From positions 23,183-87,182 of the forward strand of contig CAKOGP040000113.1 in assembly GCA_933822405.4 (NCBI GenBank): DNA of 64,000 bases. The letters run 5' to 3'. Position numbers and translations under genes: made by a program. The DNA is from Cylindrotheca closterium. Taxonomy: Eukaryota; Bacillariophyta; Bacillariophyceae; Bacillariales; Bacillariaceae. The notes under the pieces are model-generated. The model did not search any database and had not been told where the DNA came from. It was given only the letters and a program-made list of their open reading frames with translations. This document shows, in pieces, positions 10,917-22,242 of the stretch (the first letter of the stretch is position 1; each line of letters begins with the position of its first letter).

Positions 10917-11461
10917 AACACTGCGAGACACGATTCTCAAAACCAAGTCCACCAGGTACTTCTTTCGTACAACGCCAAACCGAATGAAGAATCCATTAGA
11001 TTGTACTGCTTCGCTGCAACACCAAAAATCACCTATCCATTGCCACTACGCGACCCTAGTCCAAATAATCCTTTTTCCAAGTGTATCTATCTCTCATATA
11101 CTATACATAGTATAATACATACTTCGTCATTGCATTGTCCCGGCCACAATATCTGCATGTTCTGACGTCGCTACTTGCGCACCGCGCGAAAAGTATTTCC
11201 AAATGATCTTTATTTTCATTTACTTCGTCATGTCCCATCTCTGCCAGCAAAGTGTCTCCTATTATTTCGTTTGAAGTCTTGGTGCAGGTATTATATAAAA
11301 ATATATTATAAGAACCAGTTCGGGGGCTCTCGTGATTTCGATCACTATAGGGAAGTAGAAATCAGACTTCAAAGGGAAGCCAGGTGATGCTACAACAAGG
11401 AATCGTGATATCTTGAGGAAGGCTCGCAGAAACCTATTTCATTCACTACTTTGGCGCCAAG
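10917..11461. other. Intergenic, no gene seen
   Basis: This 545-bp AT-rich spacer holds short TATA-like runs (near 11100 and 11290-11315). I recognise no protein or RNA gene. The start of the downstream coiled-coil gene is at its right edge. Confidence 0.5.
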
Positions 11462-12269
11462 ATGTCTCGTGCTAATTCTAAGCAAAATACCAGCGCCAGT
11501 GTGGAAGAGGCAAAGGACAGCCAAACGAAACAGCGCTATACGAATCTGCATCCGCAAGGCAATCAACATGCGTCCTCGCAACCATCAAGTCGAATCGCCA
11601 ATGGTTTGAACGGCAATATTGTTGAAGCGAATAGTGATATGTCCTCGATGGCTCACCCAGCCCCTCTTTTTGAGCGTCTTGTGTCCGAAGAAGCACAACA
11701 ACAGAAAACATACTCCCGTTTGGTTGAAAACTTGCATCGCAAAATCGCGTCACTTGAACTCGCGCAAAAAGATTCCGAAGATCGACTAAAGGCTGAATCG
11801 AAAAGTAAATTTCAACTGGAAAAGAAACTAGAGGAGAGAGAAAACCACTGGTCTCTAAAATTTAAGAAACTTGGGGAAGAAAGAGATGAACTAAAGAAGT
11901 CAGTGGAAGCTGAACAAGCGACCAATACCAAACTTCGAGATCAAGTCAAGAGAAAGGACAAAGATATTCACAGAATGTTGCAGAGAAAGGTAAGGGTGTT
12001 GAAATCGTTAGGAAAAACGGAAGGCTAGCATAGCTGCATGCTGACTGAATTGCTTTCCATGTTTGCAGTATGACAAGAAAGAATCTCCAATGGCTCACAC
12101 GATGAAAGGCGGGAGGCCTGCTGCCAACTCACCATCCACTTCCGACGTAACGCAACGAACCGGGCAAAATTTCAAGAGCCCCCGCGAAATACTTGCAGCG
12201 AGTGGATCCATAGAAACCGTACGCACGAGAGATGCTGAAAACCTTCTTATGGATTTTTTCGCAATGTAG
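11462..12269 (+). CDS. Coiled-coil protein of unknown function
   Basis: Exons 11462-11989 and 12069-12269, with a 79-nt intron (GTAAGG...TTTGCAG), encode 242 aa. The first 70 residues are polar and Ser/Asn/Gln-rich, probably disordered. Residues about 75-175 are rich in Glu, Lys and Leu with heptad character (RLVENLHRKIASLELAQKDS and onward), so a long coiled coil is likely. The C-terminal 66 residues are again low in structure and end in ENLLMDFFAM. No enzyme motif is visible. A structural or scaffold role in cytoskeleton or cilium-like complexes would be a guess. Confidence 0.7.
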
Positions 12270-12648
12270 TGTTTGGGATCACTGCAACCTGTCACCCACG
12301 AGGTACGCAGCCCAAGAAGATTGATATCAAATATCACCCAACATCATACCAGAATTGGTTGTTCCAGACTGGATTGTTAGTTATCATGCTAATTTCCTGG
12401 ATAAATTTGAAGCACGATATTTAGATGACTGTTCTCAAAGATCATGGGGTGTACCCAAGCCGAGGATGTGGATCTACTATGATGCGCGACTTACTCGTGA
12501 GAAGAAGTCGTCAACAACAGCTTCGCCGCGCCGATATTATTTGTTGAGCGTCCAACAAGGTGCGCTCCAACTATTCTATCTCCTCAGCTGTAGCTAGGCA
12601 GACAAACAGCATAAAAGTGATAGCGTGCTACAGTTAGAAATTGATAAT
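12270..12648. other. Intergenic between convergent genes, no gene seen
   Basis: This 379-bp spacer between the 3' ends of the coiled-coil gene and NF-YC has no recognisable coding signal; an 80-codon open frame on the plus strand has no domain. Confidence 0.45.
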
Positions 12649-13633
12649 CTACCCCGGCTGTGATGTGTTCGTAGTATTGGCGACAGGCTGTGCCATCCAT
12701 TGTGGGATTCCCTGTGGTGCCTGCGTAGCAGATGGCCCGTTGCTCGTGGTCAATTGAGACCCCTGGCCGTTGTCACTCGGCAGTTGTGGAACAGATATGA
12801 ATGACTGAAAATGCTGTGGTTGTTGCTGGTCTGCAAATTGTTGAACCATGCCTTGTTGCAACTGTTGTGGTTGCGGGGTGGCTGTATTGTGCTGCATTTG
12901 TTGCATGGCATTGTTATCCATTAGAGCGTTCATCGTCTGCGCAACAGGGGGTGGGGCTGCCATTGGCTGTGCGACTGGTGGTAGTCCTGCCATATGTGGC
13001 AATCCCGGTGGAATCTGAGGTGCCATCGCCTGTGCGTTCACAACAGTGGCATCTGATGTAGCTGATTTTGATGTTGACACTCGTGGCACAATATCTATGA
13101 GGAAATCATAAACCTCGCTTTCACCTACAGCAGCGTGCAAGTCCTGCCGTTGGAGCGTCCTCCGTCTATTCCGTTCCGTATGTCGCCAAGCTCGAAACGA
13201 AATATCTCTGATTAGAAGCTCGCATGCTTTGCTCATCAACACCGGAGCTTCTCCAGAGATCATGAATTTCACCCCACTCTTTTCAGACTCGACAGGTTGA
13301 CCCTCTTCTGCTGCTTTCTGCTGCTTTTCTTTTTCGAGCTCTTGAAGAATGAACTCTTCACTCTTCATAATTTTCTTGATCCTTGCAAGTGGTAGCGTTT
13401 GTATTTTCCAGTTTTCGGTAGCTGGATATCAATGATTGAATACATGAGAAATAAAATAATGGAAACATTGCAAAAATCACGGTAGTAACACCTTCACATA
13501 ATCATTGTGGATAATCATTGTGGTGCACATTAGACTTACCGGGGTTGATTCGAGATATGTTTTGAACGGACTCCGTCCACATCTCCTCCAATCCTTCGTC
13601 CATTTCCTGGCCGGATAAGAGTGTTGGATTCAT
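12649..13633 (-). CDS. NFYC: NF-YC / HAP5 CCAAT-binding transcription factor subunit
   Basis: Exon 1 is 13540-13633 and exon 2 is 12649-13421, split by a 118-nt intron, giving 288 aa. The histone-fold is clear: LPLARIKKIMKSEEF, ISGEAPVLMSKACELLIRDI, FRAWRHTERNRRRTLQRQDL and VGESEVYDFLIDIVPR. NF-YC pairs with NF-YB through this fold, then binds NF-YA and CCAAT boxes. The C-terminal half is Gln/Pro/Met-rich with QQ runs, typical of NF-YC activation domains. Compared with animal and plant proteins there is an insert of about 15 Glu/Lys/Gln residues between the first helix and ISGEAP. The intron contains a 14-nt direct repeat (ATAATCATTGTGG twice, about 13499-13527). Confidence 0.9.
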
Positions 13634-13941
13634 CTTTCTTTACTATGTTAAAGGAATCAAGAACTTCGTGAAAAATTCAACCGATAGCCCGATGATTGAT
13701 GTGAGAAGAGCATTGGCAAGCTTTTGGTGTTTCGCACGCTGCACATACGTATGTTTGTGACGTCAAAAATTGGTATCAACAATTTGGCTACAGTACCTGG
13801 TAGTCCAGCTAATCCTAACCCTAATCCAAACTGCCCGCCCGCTCGTTGTCTTTAAAACTACAGTAGTATACCGGTATGTACCGTTCTGTAAAGATATGAT
13901 GCTGGGTTGATGGCAAGACGGCAACCCTAACACTACAGTAT
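13634..13941. promoter_or_regulatory. Upstream region of NF-YC, with palindromic and telomere-like motifs
   Basis: About 300 bp precede the NF-YC start and follow the 3' end of the next minus-strand gene. It holds one CCTAACCCTAA telomere-like stretch (13812-13822), TATACCGGTATGTACCG (13867-13883) and a core similar to the transposon-flanking inverted repeat (13903-13920). No coding sequence seen. Confidence 0.4.
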
Positions 13942-15198
13942 TTAATCTGGCATTCTGGACACTACCTCTCGGATTGCTTCAATATCATAAGGATCTTCAT
14001 CATATTGATCAAAGCAGGCTCTACAGATGACAAAACCTCTCCCATTACAACTAGTGCAGTCCACTGATATCCCACCCATAGCCTCATAAGCTCCTACGCC
14101 ATCACAGTTCGGACACAAAACACATCTTGTGTCGTTGCAAGCTGGACATCGCTCTACCTTTTTTCTCACTTCTTCATCAGTCAATCGATTCCAGAACCAT
14201 CTTGCCAGATTTCCATTCGCTGGACCACCTAAGAAATAGACAGCACACGCCCACAATGGCAAGTATCCAGTCTCACCGGTGTCATTGTAGTGATAACCAG
14301 AATCCCAACCCTGTGATGACAGCCATAGCAATCCAACTTCAATTGCTGGACCGCCTATTGCTGTTGCACTACTTGTTAGGAAACCTGCTATTGTACCATC
14401 CAACGCCCAAAATCCTCCAATGGCAAGCAATGACATTAGGGTCAGAATGTAGTCCCGGCTAACCTCGCTATAGAACAGAATCCCGCTTAACCAGTATTGA
14501 AATGAAAACAAAGAGATTCCAATCAGTGTATCGTTGAGTAATGGGCGAGTCTTCTGCTCGAGAAGAATGTTATCAAGAAGGATGTAGAGCCACCCAATCA
14601 AGAAAGCTGCAATAAGAGCAAAAAGCTGTCGTCAGCGCCAAAGAAGCGATTCCCAATGCTACCAATAGATGATTACCTGCCAGGGCGAAGAGCTCTGGTA
14701 CCCACCAAGCGGTTGTTAATGCCGCAAACTCCTCTGATGATCCCCAGAGCACCTTTTTGATCGGATGGTTGTATTCGAGAACACCGAACGCTGAGTGATA
14801 CCTTGAACCGACACAGGTTGATAAGTTTAGGAAACCAAGTAGCTTCAAAGGACGAAGACGTTCGTTGACGTTTGCAAAATGACTCACGCGTCAAGGAATG
14901 GGCCCAGCATTGCGCCGCAAGTGGCCATCAGGATTGAGAAACACCACGACCTCTTGGGATGTTCTAATATCGGTTCCAGCCATACAACTTTATCCTTTTC
15001 CGAGGAGTCATTGTCAGTTGGGACGACAGAAACAGCTGTTCGCGAACATGGTCTTGGTTTGTTCGCGTGAAAGTATAATGAGGAAGAAGATCGAGAATAA
15101 GAATTTTGATTAAGCAGATCTGAATGCTGAAGCTGAAATGCGGACACGAACAAAAAGTATCGTAATAGGCAAAACGATATCATCGGCAGACTTCTCAT
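13942..15198 (-). CDS. INSIG-like membrane protein with C-terminal DnaJ-type zinc-binding domain, plastid-targeted
   Basis: Exons 14888-15198, 14677-14801 and 13942-14606 (introns 86 and 70 nt) encode 366 aa. The N-terminus is a signal peptide ending in FVSAF, an ASAF-type plastid motif, then a Ser-rich transit stretch. The middle has about five to six hydrophobic segments: GPFLDAYHSAFGVLEY, TAWWVPELFALAGFLIGWLY, and a part (WALDGTIAGF ... LPLWACAVYFLGGPANGNLA) that resembles the INSIG family pattern ending GGxxxGNxxR. The last 70 residues hold CPACNDTRCVLCPNCDGVG and CTSCNGRGFVICRAC, four CxxC pairs as in DnaJ-like plastid proteins. INSIG proteins retain sterol sensors in the ER; a plastid role here would differ. 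Function is inferred. Confidence 0.7.
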
Positions 15199-15619
15199 GG
15201 AGAATACTGGTAGTCAATATGAGGTAACTTGAAACTGAACTCAAATCCTTTTCATCCTTCCGACTTTAAAATTTTTCGAGTTTGAGAAGCCTACCGGTAC
15301 AATAACTTTCAAGCCAGATAACCGCCGCGCGGATGAAGAACAGACGCATGTAGTCATGCATAGCAGAGGCATAGAGGTCATCTCCTTCATCAAAGCATGC
15401 ATCGCATGTACATAGATAGAACTTTAGCTCTCCCTCTCTATCATACAGTATTGTACATGAATGCAGAGCCCATGCATAGAATGCGCTATTCTGAATTCAC
15501 CTGAGCCGAAACATACTAGAGAGTACTAAGATTGAAAATTTACAGTCATACTATTTCGATAAATACAACGAATGGTTACTATGCACCTACTACTATCACG
15601 TCAGAATGCAATCGTGAAT
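15199..15619. other. Intergenic, no gene seen
   Basis: 421 bp between the start of the INSIG-like gene and the 3' end of the LRR gene. It contains CTACCGGTAC (15291-15300) and repeated CATGCAT-like words near 15355-15415. No coding or RNA gene was recognised. Confidence 0.45.
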
Positions 15620-17801
15620 TTACTTGTTGGGGCATGTGTCATAGCTACAGCAATCGCAGCACGAGCACTGAAACAAGAGTTCGATATGTTAGAAGAATCA
15701 TCCATCAATTTTGAATTGTGAAGACCGTAAGCTTCGTAACAACTTACAGAGACTTCCGAACAGTCAGCCCCCAATACAGTTAGTACTTCACTAGGAAACT
15801 GGGTGTTGGAGCAAACTTCGTCGGGCATAGATCCAGTGAGATCATTTCCTTCAACTTGAAAAAATTTCATTCTTCTCAAGTTACCCATCTCTGTTGGTAC
15901 TGTTCCTGTGAGTTTGTTCCCAAACAACCAGAGATCCTCGATGTTTGTCATTCGCCCAAATTCGGTAGGAATATTGCTGACAGAAACGGAGAGAGAGAAA
16001 AAAAATCAGATGTGAGAGAGCTATCATTTCGAAGCGGAATGATACCAGTGGACGATACTCACCCGGTCAAGGCGTTATCGGTGAGCGACATTGATTCCAT
16101 TGACTGAATGTCAGCAATGAATGGAAATAAGGGACCACCAAGTCCAGGGTTGTCATCCACCCAATGCTGTCGGATAGATGGCATTCCTTGCATATATCCC
16201 AGATCACCAGTGATCAAGGAATCTGCAGCATAAAAGAACTCAAGGTTCTGAAGACTTCCAAAAACGCTTGGGATAGAAGACCCAAGAGAGAGGCCACTTA
16301 CAACCATGTAGTTCAGATTGTTTAGTCCAGCAAAATTCTCATCGGTGAGACCGCCATTGATCAAAGAGAATGAGCAATCAAACTCGAACAAATTCTCCGG
16401 CATCTTTGGCAGCGGTCCAGCAAGGGAAGTTTCCTGAAAATAGAGTGTTACTGAGTTTCGAAAGAAAGAGTGAGGTGCGATGGAAGAAGGGGTGGGCACG
16501 GGAACGGAAAACCGAGCACACAGGATAGAAGAGTACAAACGTACACAAATCAGAACCCAAGTCTGCAATCCATGAGTTATCTTCGCTATACAGGAACTCG
16601 TTTTTCAAAAGTACAAGTGCTCTTAGGGACCCTGCACCAGATGGGTTTTCTGACGACAGCAAAGAAACTTCAGGTGGAAAAATTCCTGTCAAAACGTTGG
16701 AAGACAGATCAATACCGATAATCTGTTCGTTACTGCATGCAATTCCATACCACGATCCAGTGCATGGATCAACATCATTCTCATTCCAGTTGTTATCAAA
16801 GAGCCAATTGGGGATAGCAATGTTGTCAAATCTAGAATCGTCGTTTGTGATATTGTTTGCAACTCCATTAGTTGCAGTATAGATACAGTATAGGGAATAG
16901 TATTGGACCAGTTTTGCATCTGTCATACTTTCTGCACCTATTTGCTCCTCTGTCCTCAGCAAGGCTTGAGATTGGTAGGATCCAGGATCTTCCCAAGCAG
17001 CAATATTAATCGCATAAGGTGTAAGCTTTATCTGTACAGTTGGTTGCACTGGTACCGTGGGAGATGGGGTGGGTTGCGGAGTGGGTTGTGGAGTGGGTTG
17101 CGGGCTTGGAAGAGGAGTCGGTGGTGGCGTCGGTGGTGGTGTTGGTGCTGGGGTAGGCAATGGTGTTGGACCAGGTGTCGGCTGTGGCGTTGGCACCGGT
17201 GTTGGTCCCGGAGTTGGATTCGGTGTTGGTGGTGGTGTTGGATTTGGTGTAGGAACTGGAATTACACCCGTTGGAAAAGGCGAAGGTGGTGGTGTAGGCA
17301 AAGGCGTTGGAAATAGAGTTGGGCTTCTTGTCGGTGACGAAGTGGTCGGAAACGGATTTGGGGCTCGAGTTGGAGAGGCTGTAATAGGCCCCCCTCCTGT
17401 CGGAAATTGAGTAGGACTACGAGTTGGATTTGGTGTTGGGCGTTTTGTGGGTACTCGTGTATCCGGCTCTCGTGTTGGTGGGTTCGTTGGACTTCGAGTT
17501 GGTGTTTCAGTTGCAATCAATGCTGGTGTCGTTGGAGACGCCGTTGGGGCTAAGTAAGGGGAACGTAAAAAGAGCATGCATTATTTGACCATAAGGTATA
17601 CAATTTTCTGCTTTCTCGAGGAAACTTACAAATGCTGTTGATTTCTTCCATCGCATATCGAGTCCATGATTTGTCATCTTCTTCAAATACGCTTTCACTC
17701 GACTCTACAAATCCACCATGACGAGGTCGAACGCCTTTGGCCTTCGCCCCATATACAAATAGAAGAAGGGTTAGAGCAGCTTTCGCTGACAACAAACTCA
17801 T
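15620..17801 (-). CDS. Secreted leucine-rich-repeat protein with Pro-Thr-rich linker
   Basis: Five exons (17630-17801, 16545-17549, 16063-16450, 15748-15976, 15620-15667) join in frame to 613 aa. The start [21 protein letters not shown] is a signal peptide. Residues about 58-235 are Pro/Thr/Ser-rich with PTP-type repeats. Then comes a plant-like LRR N-cap ([18 protein letters not shown]) and about ten repeats such as [19 protein letters not shown] and [19 protein letters not shown]. The last exon encodes a short Cys-rich tail CSCCDCC that closes many diatom LRR proteins. Introns lie between repeat units. It should be secreted and bind a protein or glycan outside the cell. There is no transmembrane or kinase domain. 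The third exon start was chosen because it restores LTLYFQETS. Confidence 0.85.
17040..17520 (-). repeat. Coding minisatellite for (PT)n linker
   Basis: The plus strand is a degenerate array of GGTGTTGGT/GGAGTGGGT units, read on the minus strand as repeats of Pro-Thr-Pro with a few inserted residues. Unit length varies from 6 to 12 nt. It lies wholly in exon 2 of the LRR gene, and such arrays commonly vary in length. Confidence 0.8.
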
Positions 17802-18184
17802 CTTTTCTTTTGCTTCCGATTGTACTTGTTGCAGTCGAAGGGGTTGGAGGTGGATGGGGTGGTTGGAAATTTGTGAGCGATACCATCGTGCAGATCAACC
17901 ATAAATGCAATCAGATCGGCGAGCGCAAGAGAGCGCAGGCGCAAAGCCTTTTACTTAGCACAAACATCAACTAGTCGAATTAGTCGACAAGAAAGCCGGC
18001 CAATGATTTTATATTCCTCGAGTATTGATATGTTCAATGTACTGGCATTCTGGCGAGCTGAGAAATGATCGAACGTTTGGAAAACAACAAGTATTACACA
18101 TTCAAACAGAGGTGCAATCGAAAACCCAAGTGGGAGCTGTGTGAGATAGTAGCATTGTTTGTGTCATCATTGAATGGAGTAGAA
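17802..18184. promoter_or_regulatory. Divergent promoter region between LRR and secreted membrane protein genes
   Basis: About 380 bp separate the two divergent start codons, so both promoters must lie here. TAGTCGA occurs twice in a row near 17971-17987. An in-frame ATG at 18065 upstream of the second gene is less likely as start because it would bury the signal peptide. Confidence 0.45.
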
Positions 18185-19317
18185 ATGAAGCAATCTTTAG
18201 CTTCGAACCAACAAAAACGATGGTCTAGGGACAAACTTCTCGTTGTCTGCTCCCTGTTGCTCATGACATCGTCCTCAGTTCAGGCTTGGGGCAACAGCCA
18301 TCAAAACAGCGAAGAAATAGTGTATGGTAATCGCTTTGATAACGACTGGCTAAACAGTGGCTCTACTCTATCCTTCCAAGTTGAAGGCTGTGCTTGGGGA
18401 TACACCTATGACAGTGAAGAGGCGGGCTGTTTGGAAGATGAGTCTGAGGAAGGAACAACGAATTGGTACATGATGGCCAATTGTCGAAGACCTCAGGTGG
18501 CATTTTCTGTCTTTAAGGGCAACAGTTGCAGCTCTGGAAATTTCGTAGGATCGGTAGGTTTTCTAGTCATTTCCGACATATTGAAATCACTTTCGCGTCT
18601 TGACTCATTTGCTTTTGTTGCACACAGTATGTCACCAAGTTTGGAGTTTCAGAATTCGTTTACTACTTGCAACAATTTGATGCGAACTACGCCAACGACG
18701 ATAATGGTGACGGCGACCTTCCGAACTGTGAAGGTGGCGACAATGGTTACCTTGGACTGGACTGTGATGGGAACGGTGGATTCGCCATAAAGTATTTCAA
18801 TGATCAATACTGTGTCTCACGCACAGGCAACACTTACGACGAGTTGAATGGGCTCAACAACGTCATCAGCAACTACAAGAGTTGTCACCAAGTTTATGAC
18901 AACGGGGATGGTGACGGGGGTGTGATGCAAAAGTTGGTGTACTACTCGGAGCCATGCATGTCCAATGACTATCCCTACTGTTCCGACAGCTATGAGTATT
19001 CACAGCGATCCTCCAGAAGTGGATTTGCAAGCGTCAAGACGAACAAGTGGTCGAGCAGAGCCGCATTTGGTGCTCACAAGTCTTGGGTGACAAAACTCAA
19101 ATATGTTATTGGCGGATTATTCCTTCTTGCATCCTTCATCATGTTCACTGGTATCCTTTTCACCAACAGGCGCAGACGCCGTGCCATGATGATGCGAAAG
19201 TACCGTCAAGCAAAGAGAGAAAAGAGAGCAAAGAAATCTGGAAAGTCTCGCTCTAGCTCTCGTCGACGATCGAAAAGTAGAAACAAAGACAGAGACGATG
19301 GAGGTGTTCTTACCTAA
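18185..19317 (+). CDS. Secreted type I membrane protein of unknown function
   Basis: Exons 18185-18553 and 18628-19317 (74-nt intron GTAGGT...CACACAG) encode 352 aa. I chose the ATG at 18185 because it gives a clean signal peptide (DKLLVVCSLLLMTSSSVQAW). The lumenal part has about 15 Cys and acidic Asp/Asn/Gly runs (DDNGDGDLPNCEGGDNG, DNGDGDGG) that could bind calcium. One transmembrane helix follows near residue 290 (YVIGGLFLLASFIMFTGILF), then a strongly basic Arg/Lys/Ser tail that would face the cytosol. No family was recognised. A cell-surface or vesicle protein is plausible; the basic tail is similar in style to silica-associated diatom membrane proteins, but that is only a guess. Confidence 0.75.
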
Positions 19318-19640
19318 GTTCCAGAAACATCTGGCTATAGTCGAAGTACGCTGCACTTAGCATGCAGATATATATATATATAAACGGTTTACAAATATTG
19401 TACCGGTATACCTACTGTGATAGCTGCAAGCTGCATTTTTCAGAACGCGTACCACTACCAGGTTACCGCCCATGCCGGTAGAAAATCATCAGGCAGCTCT
19501 CATTTTCTGACGTAAGAAGAACAGACCATGTCGTTTCTGTGGTCTAAACAAGAGAGACTCGTCTCTCGAACTACTGTAACTCACTGCGTCAAGAGCTTGT
19601 TCAAGCAACACTACCATTGCACTAAGCTCAGGATAGAATC
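19318..19640. promoter_or_regulatory. Upstream region of ABCE1
   Basis: 323 bp with a (TA)n run at 19371-19383, TACCGGTATACC (19401-19412) and a second ACCAGGTTACCG...CCGGTAG cluster (19454-19484). The rest has no recognisable gene; the ABCE1 start is at 19641. Confidence 0.45.
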
Positions 19641-21977
19641 ATGCCTCCCAAGAAGAAAGGTGACAAATCAGGTAGTGGTGGTGACGAAGACCACTTGACA
19701 CGCATTGCTATCGTGAAGACAGATAAATGCAAGCCCAAGAAGTGCAAACAAGAATGCAAGAAGTCTTGCCCAGTCGTGAGGCTTGGAAAGCTTTGCATTG
19801 AAGTAGGGCCAAAAAGTAAGCTGGCCTTCATTGCAGAACCTCTTTGCATTGGTAAGTTCCCTTGTTGATGTTTGTGATGTTGAGCTTTACCAGCCTGACA
19901 AATTTGCGTGAAAGGGTGTGGTATTTGTGTGAAGAAGTGCCCTTTCGAAGCAATCAATATCATCAACCTTCCAAAGGATCTAGAGAGGAATACGACGCAT
20001 CGATACGGTCCAAACTCTTTCAAGCTTCACCGTTTACCAATGCCCAGGCCTGGGCAAGTTCTTGGGCTGGTCGGGACAAACGGTATTGGAAAATCCACTG
20101 CGTTGAAGATCCTTGCTGGAAAAATGAAACCAAACTTGGGTCGTTTTGATAGTCCTCCTGACTGGGAGGAGATTTTGGTTCACTTTCGAGGCAGTGACCT
20201 TCAGAATTATTTCACCAGAATCCTTGAAGACACAATGAAAGCAACGATCAAACCACAGTACGTTGATCACATTCCTCGCGCCATCAAGGGTCAGGTAGAG
20301 CAAGTGCTGAGAGCAAAGGATGACCGCAGTGAAGCTGAAGGAAGAGATATTTTCGACTGGGCTACGACTCAAGCAGAATTGAAGCATTTGTTGAAGCGTG
20401 ATATTCGAGTTCTATCTGGAGGTGAATTGCAAAGGTTTGCCATAGCGGCTGTAGCTGTACAAGTTAGTGATGTGTACATGTTCGATGAACCCTCTTCATA
20501 CCTCGATGTCAAGCAACGTCTTACAGCTGCGAACATGATTCGAGAGATTTTGGAGAGTAAAGATGGTGATAGGCGTTATGTCTTGGTGGTTGAGCACGAT
20601 TTGGCCGTTCTCGACTATTTAAGTGATTATGTTTGTGTTCTGTATGGTGCACCTGGTGCCTACGGTGTTGTCACCATGCCTTTCAGTGTTAGGCAAGGTA
20701 TTAATGCCTTTTTGGCAGGATTCATCCCTACTGAAAATCTTCGCTTCCGTGATGATGCTCTGTCGTTCAAGGTAAGTGATCGGGGCATGGAACAATGACA
20801 TGAGATGCTGATCAGCGCCCAACTAAAATCTGTTTCCTCTTCTATATGGTAGGTGTCTGAACGTGCAGAAGCTGGAGATGTGAAGGACGATGTGATGAAA
20901 CAATATTACTATCCGGACATGACCAAGACACAAAGAAGAGAAAAATCCCAGTTTATCATGCATGTTGATGCGGGTTCGTTCACAGATTCTGAAATCATTG
21001 TCCTTCTTGGAGAAAATGGAACTGGGAAAACAACTTTCGTTAGAATGTTGGCGGGTTTGTTAAAAAGTGACGAGCAGGTCAAGCTCGAGAAAGAGGGAAT
21101 GGATTATGAAGCCGCACAAGCTGGAGTTCCTGATCTCAATGTGAGCTACAAGCCTCAGAAGATCGCCCCAAAATTCGAGGGAACAGTGCGACAACTTCTG
21201 CACAAGCGATGCCGTGACGCATATGTGCATCCTCAATTTATTTCTGATGTGATGAAGCCTCTCATGATTGAGAATATCATTGACAACGGTGTCCAATCCC
21301 TCTCTGGAGGTGAATTGCAAAGACTGGCAGTCACTCTTGCTCTAGGAAAGCCTGCCGATGTCTATCTGATCGACGAACCAAGCGCTTATCTTGACTCTGA
21401 GCAGCGCATAAACTGCGCCAAGGTTATTAAGCGTTTCATTATGCACAGCAAGAAAACAGCATTTGTTGTTGAACATGACTTCATTATGGCTACATATCTT
21501 GCTGATCGAGTTGTCGTCTATCACGGAAGGCCTGGAATTGAAGCAACTGCATCTGCCCCTCAATCGTTGTTGACAGGTATGAATCAATTCCTCAAGAGTC
21601 TTCAAGTTACTTTCCGCCGTGACCCTGTGAACTTCCGACCAAGGTAAGCTTTTGTCAATGAATTGCAGTTGAAATATTATGGGATGACGAAGAAACCATC
21701 CTTACGCCTCATCCAAATTGCCCTCGAGGTACTGGGCGCTGTCTTAGCGTTGGCTGTGGAGGCAAGAAATGCTTTGTTTTAATTTCCGACCTGTTCTTTA
21801 GTTCTTTACAGCGCTATTCTACCATGTCGAAACCATCTCTAATGCGTTCTCTTTTCGCCTTCGGACAGGATCAACAAGAGGGGCTCCCAGAAGGATATGG
21901 AACAGAAGAAAAATGGAAACTACTTCTTTTACGAGGAGGAAGACACTAATGATGGAGATGATTTTGATGATATTTAA
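19641..21977 (+). CDS. ABCE1: ABCE1 / RLI1 ribosome-recycling ATPase
   Basis: Four exons (19641-19851, 19915-20771, 20853-21643, 21869-21977) encode 655 aa. The N-terminal ferredoxin-like domain carries two 4Fe-4S sets ([16 protein letters not shown] and [10 protein letters not shown]); the first intron falls between them. Two ABC ATPase domains follow: Walker [10 protein letters not shown] and GENGTGKTT, signatures LSGGELQR in both, Walker [11 protein letters not shown] and [10 protein letters not shown]. The C-terminus [20 protein letters not shown] is the conserved family end, then an acidic tail. ABCE1 splits ribosomes after termination and acts in initiation. It is longer than the usual 600 aa through a basic N-extension, inserts before each signature and the acidic tail. 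Confidence 0.97.
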
Positions 21978-22242
21978 CCTGTTGACTGCGGCCTGCTGTG
22001 ACTCTGATTCGGCTAGTCTTTTCAGCCACTTGTTGAAATGATCGACACTCGATTTGCTTTCATAGAATAAATCTGTCTAACATACATGTCATCCGCCAAC
22101 TGCGACTGATTCTATAATTTTTGCTAGCAAGACGCCAAATGAAGTGTCAGTCTCTCTGTAAGCAAACTATGAATATGGAAAAAATATCCGTGGTACGATT
22201 CAGATGAATGAATGGTTGAGTTTCTTTGCTTTCTAAATCTGT

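Noticed and set aside
13812..13822. Telomere-like CCTAACCCTAA
   Set aside because: Only about two units are present, within gene-rich sequence; it is not a telomere or convincing interstitial array.
16897..17410. Gly/Trp/Val-rich plus-strand open frames opposite the LRR gene
   Set aside because: They are the complement of the Pro-Thr array; repeats without stops give open frames on both strands.
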